In this document: in pieces, positions 8,309-17,844 of the stretch
Layout: each line of letters starts with the position of its first letter
How positions within the stretch are numbered: position 1 is the first letter of the stretch
Origin: an uncultured Dysgonomonas sp.
GTDB lineage: Bacteria; Bacteroidota; Bacteroidia; Bacteroidales; Dysgonomonadaceae
DNA length: 64,000 nt
Direction: 5' to 3'
Assembly (NCBI GenBank): GCA_900556485.1
Contig: USOX01000014.1
Location: 11,269 to 75,268 of the forward strand
Notes under the pieces: model-generated
Seen by the model: only the letters and a program-made list of their open reading frames with translations
What the model was told of the DNA's origin: nothing
Databases searched by the model: none
Program-made: the position numbers and the translations under genes

Positions 8309-8708
8309 AAAGGAAAACGAATATGAAATTGATGAAGATTTTCTGCTGGCATCCATTGGAGAACGAAAGGAAGGCAAAGCTCCACCCAAGAAAGAAGAAG
8401 AGATCGCAGAAAATATCGAAGAAGCAGTGAAGCCTAAAGAGAATAGTAGTAAGCGGAATAAACGAAGCAATAGCAGTACGGATGATTATGAAGCCACTTT
8501 TTTATGCCGTAATGAAATACGACTACGTCAGGGTGCATATATCAGCAGATCGGTATATCAAACGATTATGCGGATCGTAAAACAGATAGCCGGAGATGAT
8601 GTATCAGTGGGTGGCTACATCGACAATGTTCTAAAGCATCATCTTGAAAAATACAAGGATGAGATAAATACTTTGTATAAACAGGACCGAACCGATTTAA
8701 TAGATTAG
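8301..8708 (+). CDS. DUF3408 conjugal-transfer protein (TraB position)
   Basis: About 135 residues. The first ~60 are acidic, lysine-rich and probably disordered. A compact C-terminal DUF3408 domain (residues ~65-130: FLCRNEIRLRQGAYISRSVY, then QIAGDDVSVGGYIDNVLKHH) resembles ribbon-helix-helix folds. I chose the ATG at 8301 over the GTG at 8295 because AGGAGG sits at 8290-8294, directly before it. The gene lies inside traA's end and immediately before traD. A paralogue broken by a TGA is at 62072. Confidence 0.75.
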   Translation: MAKKENEYEIDEDFLLASIGERKEGKAPPKKEEEIAENIEEAVKPKENSSKRNKRSNSSTDDYEATFLCRNEIRLRQGAYISRSVYQTIMRIVKQIAGDDVSVGGYIDNVLKHHLEKYKDEINTLYKQDRTDLID

Positions 8709-8711
8709 ACA

Positions 8712-9374
8712 ATGATAGAGTTACTTATTATTCTATGCCTTGTGGGGATCATTCTGATTAAACTGTCAGATTACAAGATAACCATAAAGAAGAATTCTTC
8801 CGACTCTAAATCAGAGGATGAAAAGCCACAGAAAAGAGAAAAAAGAGTCGGACGGGTTGGGAAAAGCATGCCCGACATCAGACAAATGATGACATTGAAT
8901 GACAGTTCTTTAGATTCGGATAATGCACAGAAAAAAGAGCATATATTTGATTCGTCAAAGGATGAAAGCGAGCCTGATCCGAAGGACTTGGTGATAGACG
9001 CCGATCCTTCCGAGACAATAATTGATAATGAAGAGGAAGACGAAATTGCTGCTTATACAGGAGGTGAAGTCTACACAGCCGGAGGGATGGATTATGAGGT
9101 AATGATGAATACCGTAAAGGTTATAAACAGCAAGACCGCCACCCAAGAAGAGGAACAGAAGGCTGGACAGGTTTTGTATGATAACCGGGATACGGAACTG
9201 GTAGATAAGATGGTTTCAGCAAAGAAAGAATTATCTGTCAGAATAACATCACTCATCGGACTCCGTCTTCAACAACATGCCGAAGAGAATCCGCAGTATG
9301 TTGAGCCAGACCTCGCTTCTCATCTAAATGAATCGGACGAGTATAAAAATTTTAAAGCAGACGATTATTTCTAA
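8712..9374 (+). CDS. traD: TraD-like conjugative transposon protein
   Basis: A 220-residue protein with a single N-terminal membrane helix (residues 2-18, IELLIILCLVGIILIKL), a basic patch (KPQKREKRVGRVGK) and then a long, very acidic region ending EYKNFKADDYF. This architecture matches the acidic TraD of Bacteroides tra operons (not the coupling protein TraD of F plasmids). Its role in transfer is unknown. It begins 3 bp after the DUF3408 gene. Confidence 0.65.
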   Translation: MIELLIILCLVGIILIKLSDYKITIKKNSSDSKSEDEKPQKREKRVGRVGKSMPDIRQMMTLNDSSLDSDNAQKKEHIFDSSKDESEPDPKDLVIDADPSETIIDNEEEDEIAAYTGGEVYTAGGMDYEVMMNTVKVINSKTATQEEEQKAGQVLYDNRDTELVDKMVSAKKELSVRITSLIGLRLQQHAEENPQYVEPDLASHLNESDEYKNFKADDYF

Positions 9375-9532
9375 GGTCAGATAATAACCATTTAAAGAAA
9401 GGAGGTTGCTTATGAGATAGAAAGTTGTAGAATATCTTTAACAAAACGGTCTGCGACCGCCACTAATTTCCAACGTTACAAGTTAAACCCGCTATGGGGA
9501 CTATCCACTCCCCATAGCTTAAAATCAATTTT
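9375..9532 (+). promoter_or_regulatory. traD-traE leader: minimal start-stop ORF and 9-bp hairpin
   Basis: A strong Shine-Dalgarno-like AGGAGG precedes an ATG-AGA-TAG minimal ORF at 9411-9419. Further on, GCTATGGGG (9491-9499) pairs perfectly with CCCCATAGC (9510-9518), followed by an A/T-rich run up to the traE start. A strong hairpin ahead of the pilin-like gene could act as an RNA-processing or partial-termination point and adjust traE dosage. Confidence 0.45.
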
Positions 9533-9832
9533 ATGTACAAAAAAGTTTCATTTTTTGTAGCCATACTCATGGCTGCATCAGCCTCTGCATTCGCTCAGGG
9601 AAATGGTATGCAGGGTATTACGGATGCGACAAACATGGTAACCTCTTACTTCGATCCGGCCACTAAACTAATCTATGCCATCGGTGCTGTTGTCGGTCTG
9701 ATCGGAGGTGTAAAGGTGTACTCCAAGTTCAGCTCAGGTGATCCCGACACGTCTAAGACTGCCGCTTCGTGGTTCGGAGCATGCATCTTCCTGATTGTTG
9801 CCGCCACCATCCTTCGCTCATTTTTCCTATAA
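9533..9832 (+). CDS. traE: TraE (DUF4134), VirB2/pilin-like membrane protein
   Basis: A 99-residue protein. A signal peptide (residues 1-21, ending SAFAQ) precedes two hydrophobic helices (LIYAIGAVVGLIGGVKVY and FGACIFLIVAATILRSFF) separated by a short polar loop. This is the DUF4134 TraE layout, analogous in size and topology to VirB2-type pilins. Hairpins flank the gene on both sides, consistent with separate control of its dosage. It precedes traF as in other Bacteroides tra operons. Confidence 0.85.
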   Translation: MYKKVSFFVAILMAASASAFAQGNGMQGITDATNMVTSYFDPATKLIYAIGAVVGLIGGVKVYSKFSSGDPDTSKTAASWFGACIFLIVAATILRSFFL

Positions 9833-9846
9833 GAGTCTCAGACTCT
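9832..9846 (+). terminator. Short hairpin followed by T-rich run between traE and traF
   Basis: AGAGTCT (9832-9838) and AGACTCT (9840-9846) form a compact hairpin followed by TTATTTTACTTTT. The stem is short, so it is more likely a partial terminator or RNA-processing point than a full stop. Confidence 0.35.
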
Positions 9847-9873
9847 CTTATTTTACTTTTAACAACGAGAAGA

Positions 9874-10209
9874 ATGGCAGAATATTCAATCAACAAAGGA
9901 ATCGGAAAGCCCGCAGAATTTCGAGGGCTCAAAAGTCAGTATCTCTTCATTTTTGCAGGTGGATTGCTAAGTGTATTTATTGTCTTTGTGATTATGTATA
10001 TGATCGGGATCAGTCAGGTAATCTGTATCGGATTCGGAGTAGTTACTGCCGGGACATTGGTCTGGGCAACATTCCACCTGAACGATAAATACGGAGAACA
10101 TGGGCTTATGAAGTTGCAAAGCATCCGTAACCATCCCCGCTATATCATCAACCGCAAACGGATCGTACAACTGATTAGCCGTGTCAAAAGAAAGGAGGAC
10201 ATTGTATGA
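9874..10209 (+). CDS. traF: TraF (DUF4133), VirB3-like inner-membrane protein
   Basis: A 111-residue protein from the ATG at 9874 (MAEYSINKGIGKPAEFRGLK). Upstream in-frame codons read through traE sequence and are rejected as a start. Two adjacent membrane helices (residues ~24-65) are followed by a basic tail (HPRYIINRKRIVQLISRVKR), the DUF4133 arrangement and the analogue of VirB3. Its TGA overlaps the traG ATG, the usual VirB3-VirB4 coupling. Confidence 0.85.
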   Translation: MAEYSINKGIGKPAEFRGLKSQYLFIFAGGLLSVFIVFVIMYMIGISQVICIGFGVVTAGTLVWATFHLNDKYGEHGLMKLQSIRNHPRYIINRKRIVQLISRVKRKEDIV

Positions 10210-11603
10210 GGAATACATTAAGTGCAGCTACCCTGGAAAGCAAGTTTCCCATACTGGCAGTAGAACATGACTGTATCCTGAGTAAAGATGCGGATATCAC
10301 AGTAGCCTATCGGGTAGAACTGCCGGAACTTTTTACGGTTACCTCTCCCGAGTACGAAGCAATCCATGCAGCCTGGGCAAAAGCAATGAAGGTATTACCT
10401 AACTATTCGATAGTCTGTAAGCAGGACTGGTTTATCGAAGAGGATTACACCCCCGAATTGCAGAAAGAAGACATCAGTTTTTTATCCCGCAGTTTTGAGC
10501 GTCATTTCAATGAGCGTCCTTTTCTGAATCATAGCTGTTATCTGTTTCTGACTAAGACGAACAAAGAGAGAGCCAGACAACAAAGCAGCTTTACAGCTCT
10601 TACCCGTGGCTTTATTGTTCCCAGAGAAATGCAGGATCGGGAAATGGCTCAGAAGTTTCTGGAATCAGTCAGCCAGTTTGAACGAATTATCAATGATAGC
10701 GGATTTATCAAGTTGGTACGATTGACCACTGATGAGATAGTAGGAACAGCAGCTCAGGCAGGCATTATCGAAAAGTATTTCTCCTTGTCTCAGAATGACA
10801 CCACCTGCTTACAGGATATGTCACTGGGTGCAGGTGAAATGAAAATCGGAGATAAGTATTTATGTCTTCATACGCTCTCAGATGTAGATGATCTTCCGGG
10901 TAAAGTAGAAACTGATACCCGTTATGAAAGACTATCCACAGATCGAAGCGATTGCCGCCTGTCTTTTGCAGCACCTATCGGAGTATTACTTACCTGTAAC
11001 CACATTGTCAATCAGTATATCTTTATTGATGATCATGCCGAAAACCTGAAACGTTTTGAAAGACAAGCAAGAAATATGCACTCTTTATCCCGTTACAGCA
11101 GAAGTAATCAGATAAACAAGCAATGGATCGAAGATTATCTGAATGATGCTCATAGTTTCGGCTTAACATCTGTTCGTTGCCATGTTAATGTAATGGCCTG
11201 GAGTGAAGATAAGGAAGAGCTTTCGCGAATTAAAAACGATGTGGGTAGCCAGTTAGCACTGATGGAATGTAAGCCACGGCACAATACTGTCGATACACCA
11301 ACTCTGTTTTGGGCAGGTATTCCGGGTAATCAGGGTGATTTTCCATCGGAAGAAGCTTTCTACACTTTTATTGAACAGGCTTTATGCTTTTTTGTAGAAG
11401 AAACGAACTACAAGAGTTCGCCTTCGCCTTTCGGAATCAAGATGGTAGACAGGGTAACAGGTAAACCGCTTCATGTGGATATATCCGACTTACCCATGAA
11501 GAAAGGAATTATCACCAACCGAAACAAGTTTGTGTTAGGTCCTTCAGGTAGTGGAAAGTCTTTCTTTATGAATCATCTCGTTCGCCAGTATTGGGAACAG
11601 GGC
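10206..11603 (+). CDS. traG: TraG exon 1: VirB4-like conjugation ATPase, N-terminal half
   Basis: These 466 codons encode the N-terminal CagE/TrbE/VirB domain and the start of the ATPase core, including the Walker A motif GPSGSGKS at residues 445-452. Coding stops being TraG-like after YWEQG, where the GTGCG start of a group II intron follows at 11604. Joining to 13984 gives EQG-THVVLVDTGNSYQ, the expected continuation, and an 834-residue protein of normal TraG length. Unspliced, translation would stop six codons into the intron. TraG energises the type IV secretion channel. It starts within the traF stop codon. Confidence 0.88.
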
Positions 11604-12206
11604 GTGCGACGAGAAGTTGCATAAGTAATTGTTTAACAACAAGATTAAACCTATTGTTTCGTCAATAGTAGCCTAAGGATACGTGCATTATGAGTAATTG
11701 TTTTGTACGAAGCTATCCTGAGAAAGTAACCCTTCCGAAAGGAGGAGTCGGAACCGTGAGGGAAAGACAACGAGCGTAAGCATTATATGCTCTGGGGGCG
11801 AGGCTGAATGGTATGGCTAACAAATGTGAACTGTCAATAAACATCGTTACGAAAAGAACAAGCTAAAGAATGCTGATAAGCTTGAACCAAAAGGTACGCA
11901 GCCAGGATAATCCTCTCCCTTGTGGGATTACACGAATATGAGAGCTGCCGGTGGATAGACAGAGCCTAACCCGTTCGTGTTACTTATGCAGAACTCGGAA
12001 AACCCGTACTTCTCCTATTTACTTAGGAAAGTGAGCCGTAAGGCAAGCTGATAGAGGTGCGGATATGGGATAGTAGAAAAAGCGAATGCCACTTTGTAAT
12101 GAAGTGGATAGAGGTTTAAACGTTACCTCACACGAAAGTGGGCAGACTTCTACATAAGGTAATTCTTTACAAGAAACTTTTAGAACTTTTTAAAGTAGAA
12201 AAGCAA

Positions 12207-13889
12207 ATGAACGAAAGTAAAACATCGTGTGCATCAACTGACCGAACAAAATCAATCGCATGGGAATCCATTGAATGGAATAAGTGTGAACGTGAGGTTA
12301 AGAAGCTACAAGCACGTATTGTAAAGGCTCAAAAGGAAAGTAAACACAATAAGGTGAAAGCCTTACAGTGGGTGCTTACTCACTCTTTTTATGCTAAAGC
12401 ATTGGCTGTAAAAAGAGTGTCTTCTAATAAAGGAAAAGCTACGGCTGGGGTAGATGGTAAAATTTTGAATACCCCAATAGCCAAGGCAAATGCGATTACT
12501 GAATTGAAAAGACGGGGATATTCTCCGCAACCATTAAGAAGAGTACATATTAAAAAGAGTAATGGAAAACTACGCCCGTTAGGAATTCCAACAATGAAAG
12601 ACAGAGCAATGCAAGCATTATATCTCATGGCATTAGACCCTGTGGCTGAAACAACTGCTGATAACCATTCGTATGGTTTCCGCAAAGGAAGAAGCACGCA
12701 GGATGCTATGAAACAATGTTTTATTGATTTGGCAAAAGATTATTGTCCTAAGTGGATATTGGAAGGAGATATAAAAGGTTGTTTTGACCATATCAGCCAT
12801 GAATGGCTTCTGGAAAATATCCCAATGGATAAGGTTATGCTAAAGAAATGGTTAAAAGCAGGATTTGTCTTTAATAAAATGTTGTTCCCGACAGACGAGG
12901 GTACGCCACAAGGTGGTATCATATCTCCAACACTTGCTAATATGACCTTAGATGGTCTACAAGAACTACTTGCACAGAAGTATAAAGCAAGAAGAATCAA
13001 AGGTGAAAGGAATAAAAAATATCACCCAAAGGTCAATCTTGTTCGATATGCTGATGACTTCATCATAACAAGCGAAGACAGAAGTGTATTGGAATCTGAA
13101 ATCATGCCATTATTAAAAGAGTTTCTCGCAGTAAGGGGACTTACCCTATCTGAAGAGAAAACGAAGATTACTCATATTGATGATGGTTTTGATTTTCTTG
13201 GATTCAACTTCAGAAAGTATAACGGAACAATGCTTGTGAGACCATCAAAAGAAAAGGTAAAAGTCTTTTTGGATAAGGTTCGACATATTATTGAAACAAA
13301 TAAAATGGCGAAACAAGAGACAATTATAAGACTTTTAAACCCGATGCTTATAGGTTGGGCTAACTATTATAAATATAGTATAGCATCAGAAATATTCGGT
13401 AGAGCAGATTTTGAAATTTTCAGAAAACTATGGAGGTGGTCGAAAAGACGACATAATGCTAAAGGAAAATATTGGGTTGCCAATAAATACTATCATAGGG
13501 TAAATGGTAGAAGCTGGACTTTTTCAGTAAGTGATAGTCGTAAAAAGAATGGTGAGTACTTCTCGTTAAAGCGACTAACCAATACAAAAACAGAATCCTA
13601 TGTGAAGATTAGATCAGAGGCTAATCCATATGACTCAGAGTGGGCTGAATATTTTGATAAAAGAGAAACTTATCAGATGCTCAACACCCTTAAAGGCAGA
13701 AGGTCACTCCTATATATCTGGGAAAAACAAAACCGTATTTGTCCAATTTGCGAGAATTTAATAAACAGAGAGAAAGAATGGAGTATCATGGAACAAACCA
13801 TAGAAAACCATATCAAAAGAACTCTAGTACATGATAGTTGTCGCAGAAGTGTATTACTTAAAAATAGAAGAAATGAGCCGGTTTCATAA
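12207..13889 (+). CDS. ltrA: Group II intron reverse transcriptase/maturase with HNH endonuclease (LtrA-like)
   Basis: 560 residues from the ATG at 12207; an in-frame ATG at 12138 gives a longer, less likely start. The RT domain contains RPLGIPTMKDR, the GTPQGG motif and the catalytic YADD at residues 281-284. A maturase X domain follows (LLNPMLIGWANYY). The C-terminus carries an HNH-type zinc site starting at C512 (CPIC...), with later His/Cys residues (HDSC), shorter than some relatives. It aids splicing and reverse-splices the intron into DNA. It ends 19 bp before domain V. Confidence 0.92.
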   Translation: MNESKTSCASTDRTKSIAWESIEWNKCEREVKKLQARIVKAQKESKHNKVKALQWVLTHSFYAKALAVKRVSSNKGKATAGVDGKILNTPIAKANAITELKRRGYSPQPLRRVHIKKSNGKLRPLGIPTMKDRAMQALYLMALDPVAETTADNHSYGFRKGRSTQDAMKQCFIDLAKDYCPKWILEGDIKGCFDHISHEWLLENIPMDKVMLKKWLKAGFVFNKMLFPTDEGTPQGGIISPTLANMTLDGLQELLAQKYKARRIKGERNKKYHPKVNLVRYADDFIITSEDRSVLESEIMPLLKEFLAVRGLTLSEEKTKITHIDDGFDFLGFNFRKYNGTMLVRPSKEKVKVFLDKVRHIIETNKMAKQETIIRLLNPMLIGWANYYKYSIASEIFGRADFEIFRKLWRWSKRRHNAKGKYWVANKYYHRVNGRSWTFSVSDSRKKNGEYFSLKRLTNTKTESYVKIRSEANPYDSEWAEYFDKRETYQMLNTLKGRRSLLYIWEKQNRICPICENLINREKEWSIMEQTIENHIKRTLVHDSCRRSVLLKNRRNEPVS

Positions 13890-13908
13890 TAGAAATTTTG
13901 AATTGCTT

Positions 13909-13983
13909 GAGCCGTATGAGGGGAAACTCTCACGTACGGTTCTTAGAGGGGAAAGGGGCAGTAATGCCCCCGACCTACTCGAC
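13909..13983 (+). ncRNA. Group II intron domains V and VI
   Basis: Domain V (13909-13942) is a 34-nt hairpin beginning GAGCCGTATGAG, capped by GAAA and closed by CGTACGGTTC, the catalytic centre of the ribozyme. Domain VI follows with a GGGGCA/TGCCCC stem and an unpaired A in GACCTACTCGAC as candidate branch point. The intron ends at 13983. Confidence 0.9.
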
Positions 13984-15090
13984 ACGCATGTTGTCTTAGT
14001 CGATACAGGAAATTCCTATCAGGGTTTGTGTGAAATGATCCGCAGTAAAACCAAAGGGGAAGACGGGATTTACTTTACATATACCGAAGAAAAGCCGATC
14101 TCTTTCAATCCTTTCTATACCGATGATAACCAATTCGATGTAGAGAAAAAAGATAGCTTGAAAACTTTGCTATTAACACTTTGGAAAAGTGAGGACGATA
14201 AAATATCCAAGACGGAATCAGGTGAACTCGGTAGTGCTGTCGATGAGTATATTAAAAAAATTCAGGCTAACCGAAGTATTGTTCCGAGTTTCAACACCTT
14301 CTATGAGTTTATGCGGGATGAGTACAAGACAGCATTGGCAAAAAGAGAGATTGAAGTCAGTAAATCCGATTTCAATATCGACAATATGCTGACTACGCTA
14401 CGGCAGTATTATCGGGGCGGCCGTTTTGACTTTCTGCTGAACTCGGATAAGGAACTGGACTTGCTTTCCAAACGTTTTATCGTTTTCGAAATTGATGCTA
14501 TAAAGGAGAATCGAGACCTTTTCCCTGTGGTGACCATCATCATCATGGAGGCATTCATCAATAAAATGCGTCGGTTAAAAGGTATCCGAAAGCAACTGAT
14601 CGTGGAAGAGGCATGGAAAGCTCTTTCGTCTCCCAATATGGCTGAGTATCTGAAGTATTTGTATAAAACCGTTCGTAAGTTCTTCGGAGAAGCGATCGTT
14701 GTTACTCAGGAAGTGGATGATATTATCTCATCACCCATTGTGAAGGAAGCTATCATCAATAACTCTGATTGCAAGATACTGCTCGACCAACGGAAGTATA
14801 TGAATAAGTTCGATTCGATACAGGCTTTATTAGGCTTAACCGAAAAAGAAAAAGCCCAGATACTTTCCATTAACATGTCCAACAATCCAAGCCGTATTTA
14901 CAAAGAAGTCTGGATCGGATTAGGCGGTATGCAATCGGCTGTATATGCAACAGAAGTTAGCCCGTCCGAGTATTACACCTATACAACCGAAGAGACAGAA
15001 AAATTGCAGGTGCAAAAACTATCTGAAAAGTTAGGCGGGGATATTGAACAAGCTATCAAGCTAATCACTTCAGATAAGCCTCTTTCGTAA
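13984..15090 (+). CDS. traG: TraG exon 2: VirB4-like conjugation ATPase, C-terminal half
   Basis: 368 residues in frame with exon 1 after splicing, starting THVVLVDTGNSYQGLCEMI. It contains the Walker B-type strand KQLIVEEAW and the downstream ATPase core (VVTQEVDDIISSPIVK, NNSDCKILLDQRKY). The open frame extends upstream to 13831 only by reading intron RNA, including domains V and VI, so that ORF start is an artefact. Together the exons make the energising ATPase of the transfer channel. Confidence 0.88.
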   Translation, partial: THVVLVDTGNSYQGLCEMIRSKTKGEDGIYFTYTEEKPISFNPFYTDDNQFDVEKKDSLKTLLLTLWKSEDDKISKTESGELGSAVDEYIKKIQANRSIVPSFNTFYEFMRDEYKTALAKREIEVSKSDFNIDNMLTTLRQYYRGGRFDFLLNSDKELDLLSKRFIVFEIDAIKENRDLFPVVTIIIMEAFINKMRRLKGIRKQLIVEEAWKALSSPNMAEYLKYLYKTVRKFFGEAIVVTQEVDDIISSPIVKEAIINNSDCKILLDQRKYMNKFDSIQALLGLTEKEKAQILSINMSNNPSRIYKEVWIGLGGMQSAVYATEVSPSEYYTYTTEETEKLQVQKLSEKLGGDIEQAIKLITSDKPLS

Positions 15091-15141
15091 ACAGGCTTAT
15101 CGACAATTTTAAATTAATCTCAAACGTAAAAAACAAATTAT

Positions 15142-16104
15142 ATGAAAAAATTCTTTTTTCTGACAGCCATTGCTGTCTCTCTATTTAGTCTTAATAGTTG
15201 CAGTAACGATGATGATCCGGTAACTCCAAGTGGCGGAGATGCCGTCTTAAAGATTCAGACCGATATCACATTAATAGATGTTGTCAGTACACGAGCATCA
15301 GTTGTATCCGCATTTCCTGAAGGAACAAACATCGGTTTGTTTCTAACATCGGGTAGTCTGGGGGATAACAATAATTCCTATAAAGAAAATGACAATGCCT
15401 TATCTGTTTTTAGGAATGGAATCTGGAATCAAACACCTGAGATAAGGCTTACAGGGGATAACGCTACAGTCTATGCCTATTATCCGTACAGTAGTAACAA
15501 TACCGATGGGAGGTCAATTTTTGTGGATCACGCTACGCAACAGGATTACATGTACGGAACGCATACTCTGGGACAATCTGCCATCAACAAAGATAATCCG
15601 GACGTAGCACTAACGATGAAACATGCAATGGCTTTGGTACAGTTCAACATCAGTAAGTTCAGTTATCCCTGGCAAGGTAAACTTACCCGTATTGAAATAG
15701 CCAATGCCGATAAGAAGACTATTCTTTTCAATGAAGGATTAATGGATATTTCAACAGGAACGATTAAGAATATTGAAGGAAAGAACAGACCGGCATCTAT
15801 TCAGGCGTATTCGGATATCTATCCGCTGTTGACTATTCCTGAAAAGCCATCTCAATCGGAAGCAGATTTCTTAAAAGTCTTTGTACTGCCTATTAAATCA
15901 ACAGGAGGCGAAGGGGATGTTGTTTTTAACTTTACAATTGACGGACGGATCTATACATGGAAAGTTCCTGCTAACACCACTTGGAAGGGCGGCACAAAAA
16001 ACACCTACGCTGTAACGATTATTGGTTCGAGCCTGAAAGTTGGCAATGTAAATATCTCGGATTGGACAGGAGGTATTTCCGCAAATCTCACTATTACCGA
16101 TTAA
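15142..16104 (+). CDS. Fimbrillin-family lipoprotein inserted in the tra operon
   Basis: A 320-residue protein with a lipoprotein signal (SLFSLNSC, Cys20) followed by an acidic SNDDD linker. Two fimbrillin/Mfa-like domains follow: a TRAS region early, FPEGTNIGLFLTSG, the AYYPYSS strand, and HAMALVQFNISK mid-protein, all typical of Bacteroidales fimbrillins and surface lipoproteins. It occupies the interval between traG and traI where a short TraH normally sits. It could be a pilus or mating-surface adhesin carried by the element. That role is inferred from position. Confidence 0.75.
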   Translation: MKKFFFLTAIAVSLFSLNSCSNDDDPVTPSGGDAVLKIQTDITLIDVVSTRASVVSAFPEGTNIGLFLTSGSLGDNNNSYKENDNALSVFRNGIWNQTPEIRLTGDNATVYAYYPYSSNNTDGRSIFVDHATQQDYMYGTHTLGQSAINKDNPDVALTMKHAMALVQFNISKFSYPWQGKLTRIEIANADKKTILFNEGLMDISTGTIKNIEGKNRPASIQAYSDIYPLLTIPEKPSQSEADFLKVFVLPIKSTGGEGDVVFNFTIDGRIYTWKVPANTTWKGGTKNTYAVTIIGSSLKVGNVNISDWTGGISANLTITD

Positions 16105-16198
16105 TCTCACATAGGGAGTAAGAACACTGACTCTTCTGTTCTTACTCTTTTACTTCTCTCTTTTTATTCAATTTACATCATTAAAAAGTCATTGAAAT

Positions 16199-16828
16199 AT
16201 GAAAACAAAATTCTTCATGTTGTGCATAAGCCTTGTGCTTTACACTTCAAATATATCAGCTCAGTGGACAGTCTGGGATCCGAGTAACTTTACTCAGAGT
16301 ATTGTCAATACCAGCAAACAGATCGTGCAAACATCAACAACTGCCCAAAATATGGTGAACAATTTTAAAGAAGTTCAAAAGGTGTATAATCAGGGTAAAC
16401 AATACTACGATGCACTAAAAGCTGTAAACGGATTAGTCAAAGATGCCAAGAAGGTACAAAGAACCATTCTGATGGTCGGCGAAATATCCGATATCTATGT
16501 ACACAGTTTTCAAAAGATGCTGTCTGATCCCAATTACTCCATTGAAGAACTTAATGCCATAGCCAACGGATATACTCGTTTGTTGGAACAGAGCAATGAT
16601 GTCCTAAGCGAACTAAAAGGTGTTGTGAATATCAGTACACTTTCTCTTTCGGATAAAGACCGTATCGATGTGGTTAATTCCTGTTATGATGCGATGCTCG
16701 ATTACCGGAATCTGGTTCGATACTATACAAACAAGAATATCGGTGTTTCCTATTTACGAGCCAAGAAGAAAGGTGAAACAGCCCGTGTGAATGCTTTGTA
16801 TGGTAATCCTTCGGATCGTTACTGGTAA
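16199..16828 (+). CDS. traI: TraI (DUF4141) periplasmic conjugation protein
   Basis: A 209-residue protein with a signal peptide (residues 1-21, ending ISAQ) and a mostly helical mature part (VNTSKQIVQTSTTAQNMVNN onward), ending in PSDRYW. This matches the DUF4141 TraI of Bacteroides elements, a VirB5-like periplasmic or pilus-tip component by analogy. It is followed 20 bp later by traJ. Confidence 0.82.
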   Translation: MKTKFFMLCISLVLYTSNISAQWTVWDPSNFTQSIVNTSKQIVQTSTTAQNMVNNFKEVQKVYNQGKQYYDALKAVNGLVKDAKKVQRTILMVGEISDIYVHSFQKMLSDPNYSIEELNAIANGYTRLLEQSNDVLSELKGVVNISTLSLSDKDRIDVVNSCYDAMLDYRNLVRYYTNKNIGVSYLRAKKKGETARVNALYGNPSDRYW

Positions 16829-16848
16829 AATCCTAAATAAGAAGAAAT

Positions 16849-17841
16849 ATGGATTTCGATCAATTTCATCAAACCCTGCGGACACTTTATGATCAGATGA
16901 TGCCCTTATGTGGCAATATGATCGGTATCGCTAAAGGAATAGCAGGACTGGGAGCCTTGTTCTATGTGGCATACCGTGTTTGGCAATCTCTTTCCCGAGC
17001 TGAGCCTATCGATGTCTATCCTCTGCTACGTCCTTTTGCTATTGGTCTTTGTATTATGTTCTTCCCGTCTGTGGTGCTTGGAACCATTAACAGTATTATG
17101 AGTCCTGTCGTACAGGGTACAAACGGGATGCTGCAATCCGAAACATTGGATATGCAAAAGTATGCAGAGGTGAAAGACAAACTGGAATACGAAGCTATGA
17201 AGCGTAATCCCGAAACAGCCTACCTCGTAGACAATGAGATCTTTGAAGAGAAGCTGGATCAACTGGGCATTACCGATGTCGGGGAAATAGCAGGAATGTA
17301 CATTGAGCGTGGATTGTATAATGCAAAGAAGTGGATACGGGAAGCTTTTCGGGAGATACTGGAAATAGTCTTTAAAGCAGCTGCATTGATTATCGATGTG
17401 ATACGTACCTTCTTTCTGATTGTTCTTTCTATTCTCGGACCGCTGGCTTTTGCTATATCCGTCTGGGATGGATTTCAATCGACACTTACTCAGTGGATCA
17501 CCCGATACATATCGGTTTACCTGTGGCTTCCTGTTTCCGATCTGTTCAGTACAATACTGGCAAGGCTTCAGTCCTTAATGCTCCAATCGGATATTGAACG
17601 GATGCAGACCGATCCAAACTTTTCTCTGGATAGCTCAGATGCCATTTACATAGTCTTTCTCATCATTGGTATTGTTGGGTATTTCACTATACCGACTGTT
17701 GCGGGATGGATTATATCCGCAGGTGGCATGGGTAATTTCGGTAAGAATGTAAACAATACAGCAACCAAAGCCGGAGCAATGGTTGGTGGTGCTGGAGGTG
17801 CTGCTGCCGGAAATATTGTCGGACGCTTGAAAGGAAGATAA
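16849..17841 (+). CDS. traJ: TraJ, VirB6-like polytopic channel protein
   Basis: A 330-residue protein with several membrane helices (~residues 25-42, 62-80, 175-205 and 265-290) and a Gly/Ala-rich tail (AGAMVGGAGGAAAGNIVGRL). This is the TraJ profile of Bacteroides tra operons and the VirB6 analogue forming the inner-membrane channel. It follows traI directly. Unusually, an antisense lipoprotein gene then separates it from traK. Confidence 0.85.
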   Translation: MDFDQFHQTLRTLYDQMMPLCGNMIGIAKGIAGLGALFYVAYRVWQSLSRAEPIDVYPLLRPFAIGLCIMFFPSVVLGTINSIMSPVVQGTNGMLQSETLDMQKYAEVKDKLEYEAMKRNPETAYLVDNEIFEEKLDQLGITDVGEIAGMYIERGLYNAKKWIREAFREILEIVFKAAALIIDVIRTFFLIVLSILGPLAFAISVWDGFQSTLTQWITRYISVYLWLPVSDLFSTILARLQSLMLQSDIERMQTDPNFSLDSSDAIYIVFLIIGIVGYFTIPTVAGWIISAGGMGNFGKNVNNTATKAGAMVGGAGGAAAGNIVGRLKGR

Positions 17842-17844
17842 TTA

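Larger units (their letters stand above)
11604..13983 (+). mobile_element. Group II intron inserted in traG
   Basis: A 2380-bp intron with consensus ends: 5' GTGCGAC at 11604, 3' ...CTCGAC (ends AC) at 13983. It contains a 34-nt domain V at 13909-13942 and a domain VI helix after it, and encodes a maturase in the domain IV position. The boundaries restore the traG reading frame exactly, between Gly466 and Thr467, next to the Walker A coding region. It is in the sense orientation, so splicing of the traG mRNA would give active TraG. No degradation is seen in the core elements. Confidence 0.92.

Noticed and set aside
13831-13983. Apparent start of the second TraG ORF at 13831
   Set aside because: This part of the frame reads through the end of the intron RT gene and intron domains V and VI; traG exon 2 starts at 13984.
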